Under the pieces are notes generated by a model. The model was not told the origin of the DNA. It worked only from the letters and a program-made list of their open reading frames with translations, and searched no databases. From contig JAZNKA010000033.1 in the NCBI GenBank assembly GCA_045578305.1, positions 1-23,210 on the forward strand: a DNA stretch of 23,210 nucleotides, in the 5' to 3' direction. This DNA is from SIG440 sp045578305. GTDB lineage: Bacteria; Bacillota; Clostridia; Monoglobales; Monoglobaceae. This document shows positions 23,209 to 23,210 of the stretch, piece by piece; position 1 is the first letter of the stretch; the number at the start of each line of letters is the position of its first letter. The position numbers were made by a program, and so were the translations under genes.

Positions 23209-23210
23209 AA

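Overview
The window looks like a low-GC Bacillota chromosome, most likely class Clostridia. The evidence is AT-rich third positions, strong GGAGG-type ribosome binding sites, TTGACA/TATAAT promoters with 17-base spacers, A/T-flanked hairpin terminators, and an elongator tRNA-Met very close to the Bacillus form. The genus cannot be read from the sequence.

Region 1 (1-14863, all on the minus strand) is a Wzx/Wzy-type surface polysaccharide operon read from right to left. A consensus promoter at 14858-14886 precedes a short priming phosphoglycosyltransferase. After it come a GT2 glycosyltransferase, an unusual fusion of a short-chain dehydrogenase with a TagD-like cytidylyltransferase, two GT4-type glycosyltransferases, two tandem paralogous Wzy-like polymerases, another GT4, a LicD-family transferase, two related GT2 enzymes, a polysaccharide pyruvyl transferase and a Wzx flippase. 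The first 16 codons of a [4Fe-4S] protein lie at the window edge. Most genes overlap by ATGA or sit a few bases apart, so they form one transcription unit. The inferred product is an undecaprenyl-linked repeat unit of several sugars carrying pyruvate ketals and probably an alditol-phosphate (or similar CDP-donated) substituent, flipped by Wzx and polymerised outside. No wzz, tyrosine kinase or sugar-nucleotide genes are visible.

Region 2 (15031-19476) is an amino-sugar-type locus. A DeoR/AgaR-like repressor is divergent from a nagA-like deacetylase translationally coupled to a NagB-like protein that lacks the usual GDGH aspartate. The shared intergenic region has two good promoters, a perfect 26-base dyad and several TTTCG elements. 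A terminator separates this pair from a short-form malic enzyme, which ends at a second, bidirectional terminator.

Region 3 (19483-22915, minus strand) is probably a second operon, read yitT, classical nagA, then a family 20 beta-N-acetylhexosaminidase gene broken by an out-of-frame internal deletion. Region 4 (22982-23208, plus strand) is a tRNA-Met(CAU) and tRNA-Glu(CUC) pair behind a strong promoter, with a hairpin between them.

The most noteworthy points are the reductase-cytidylyltransferase fusion beside a LicD enzyme, the duplicated polymerase, the NagA/NagB-like pair with altered active-site residues, and the decayed hexosaminidase. No mobile element, CRISPR array or rRNA was seen. 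No gene-free stretch exceeds 300 bases.
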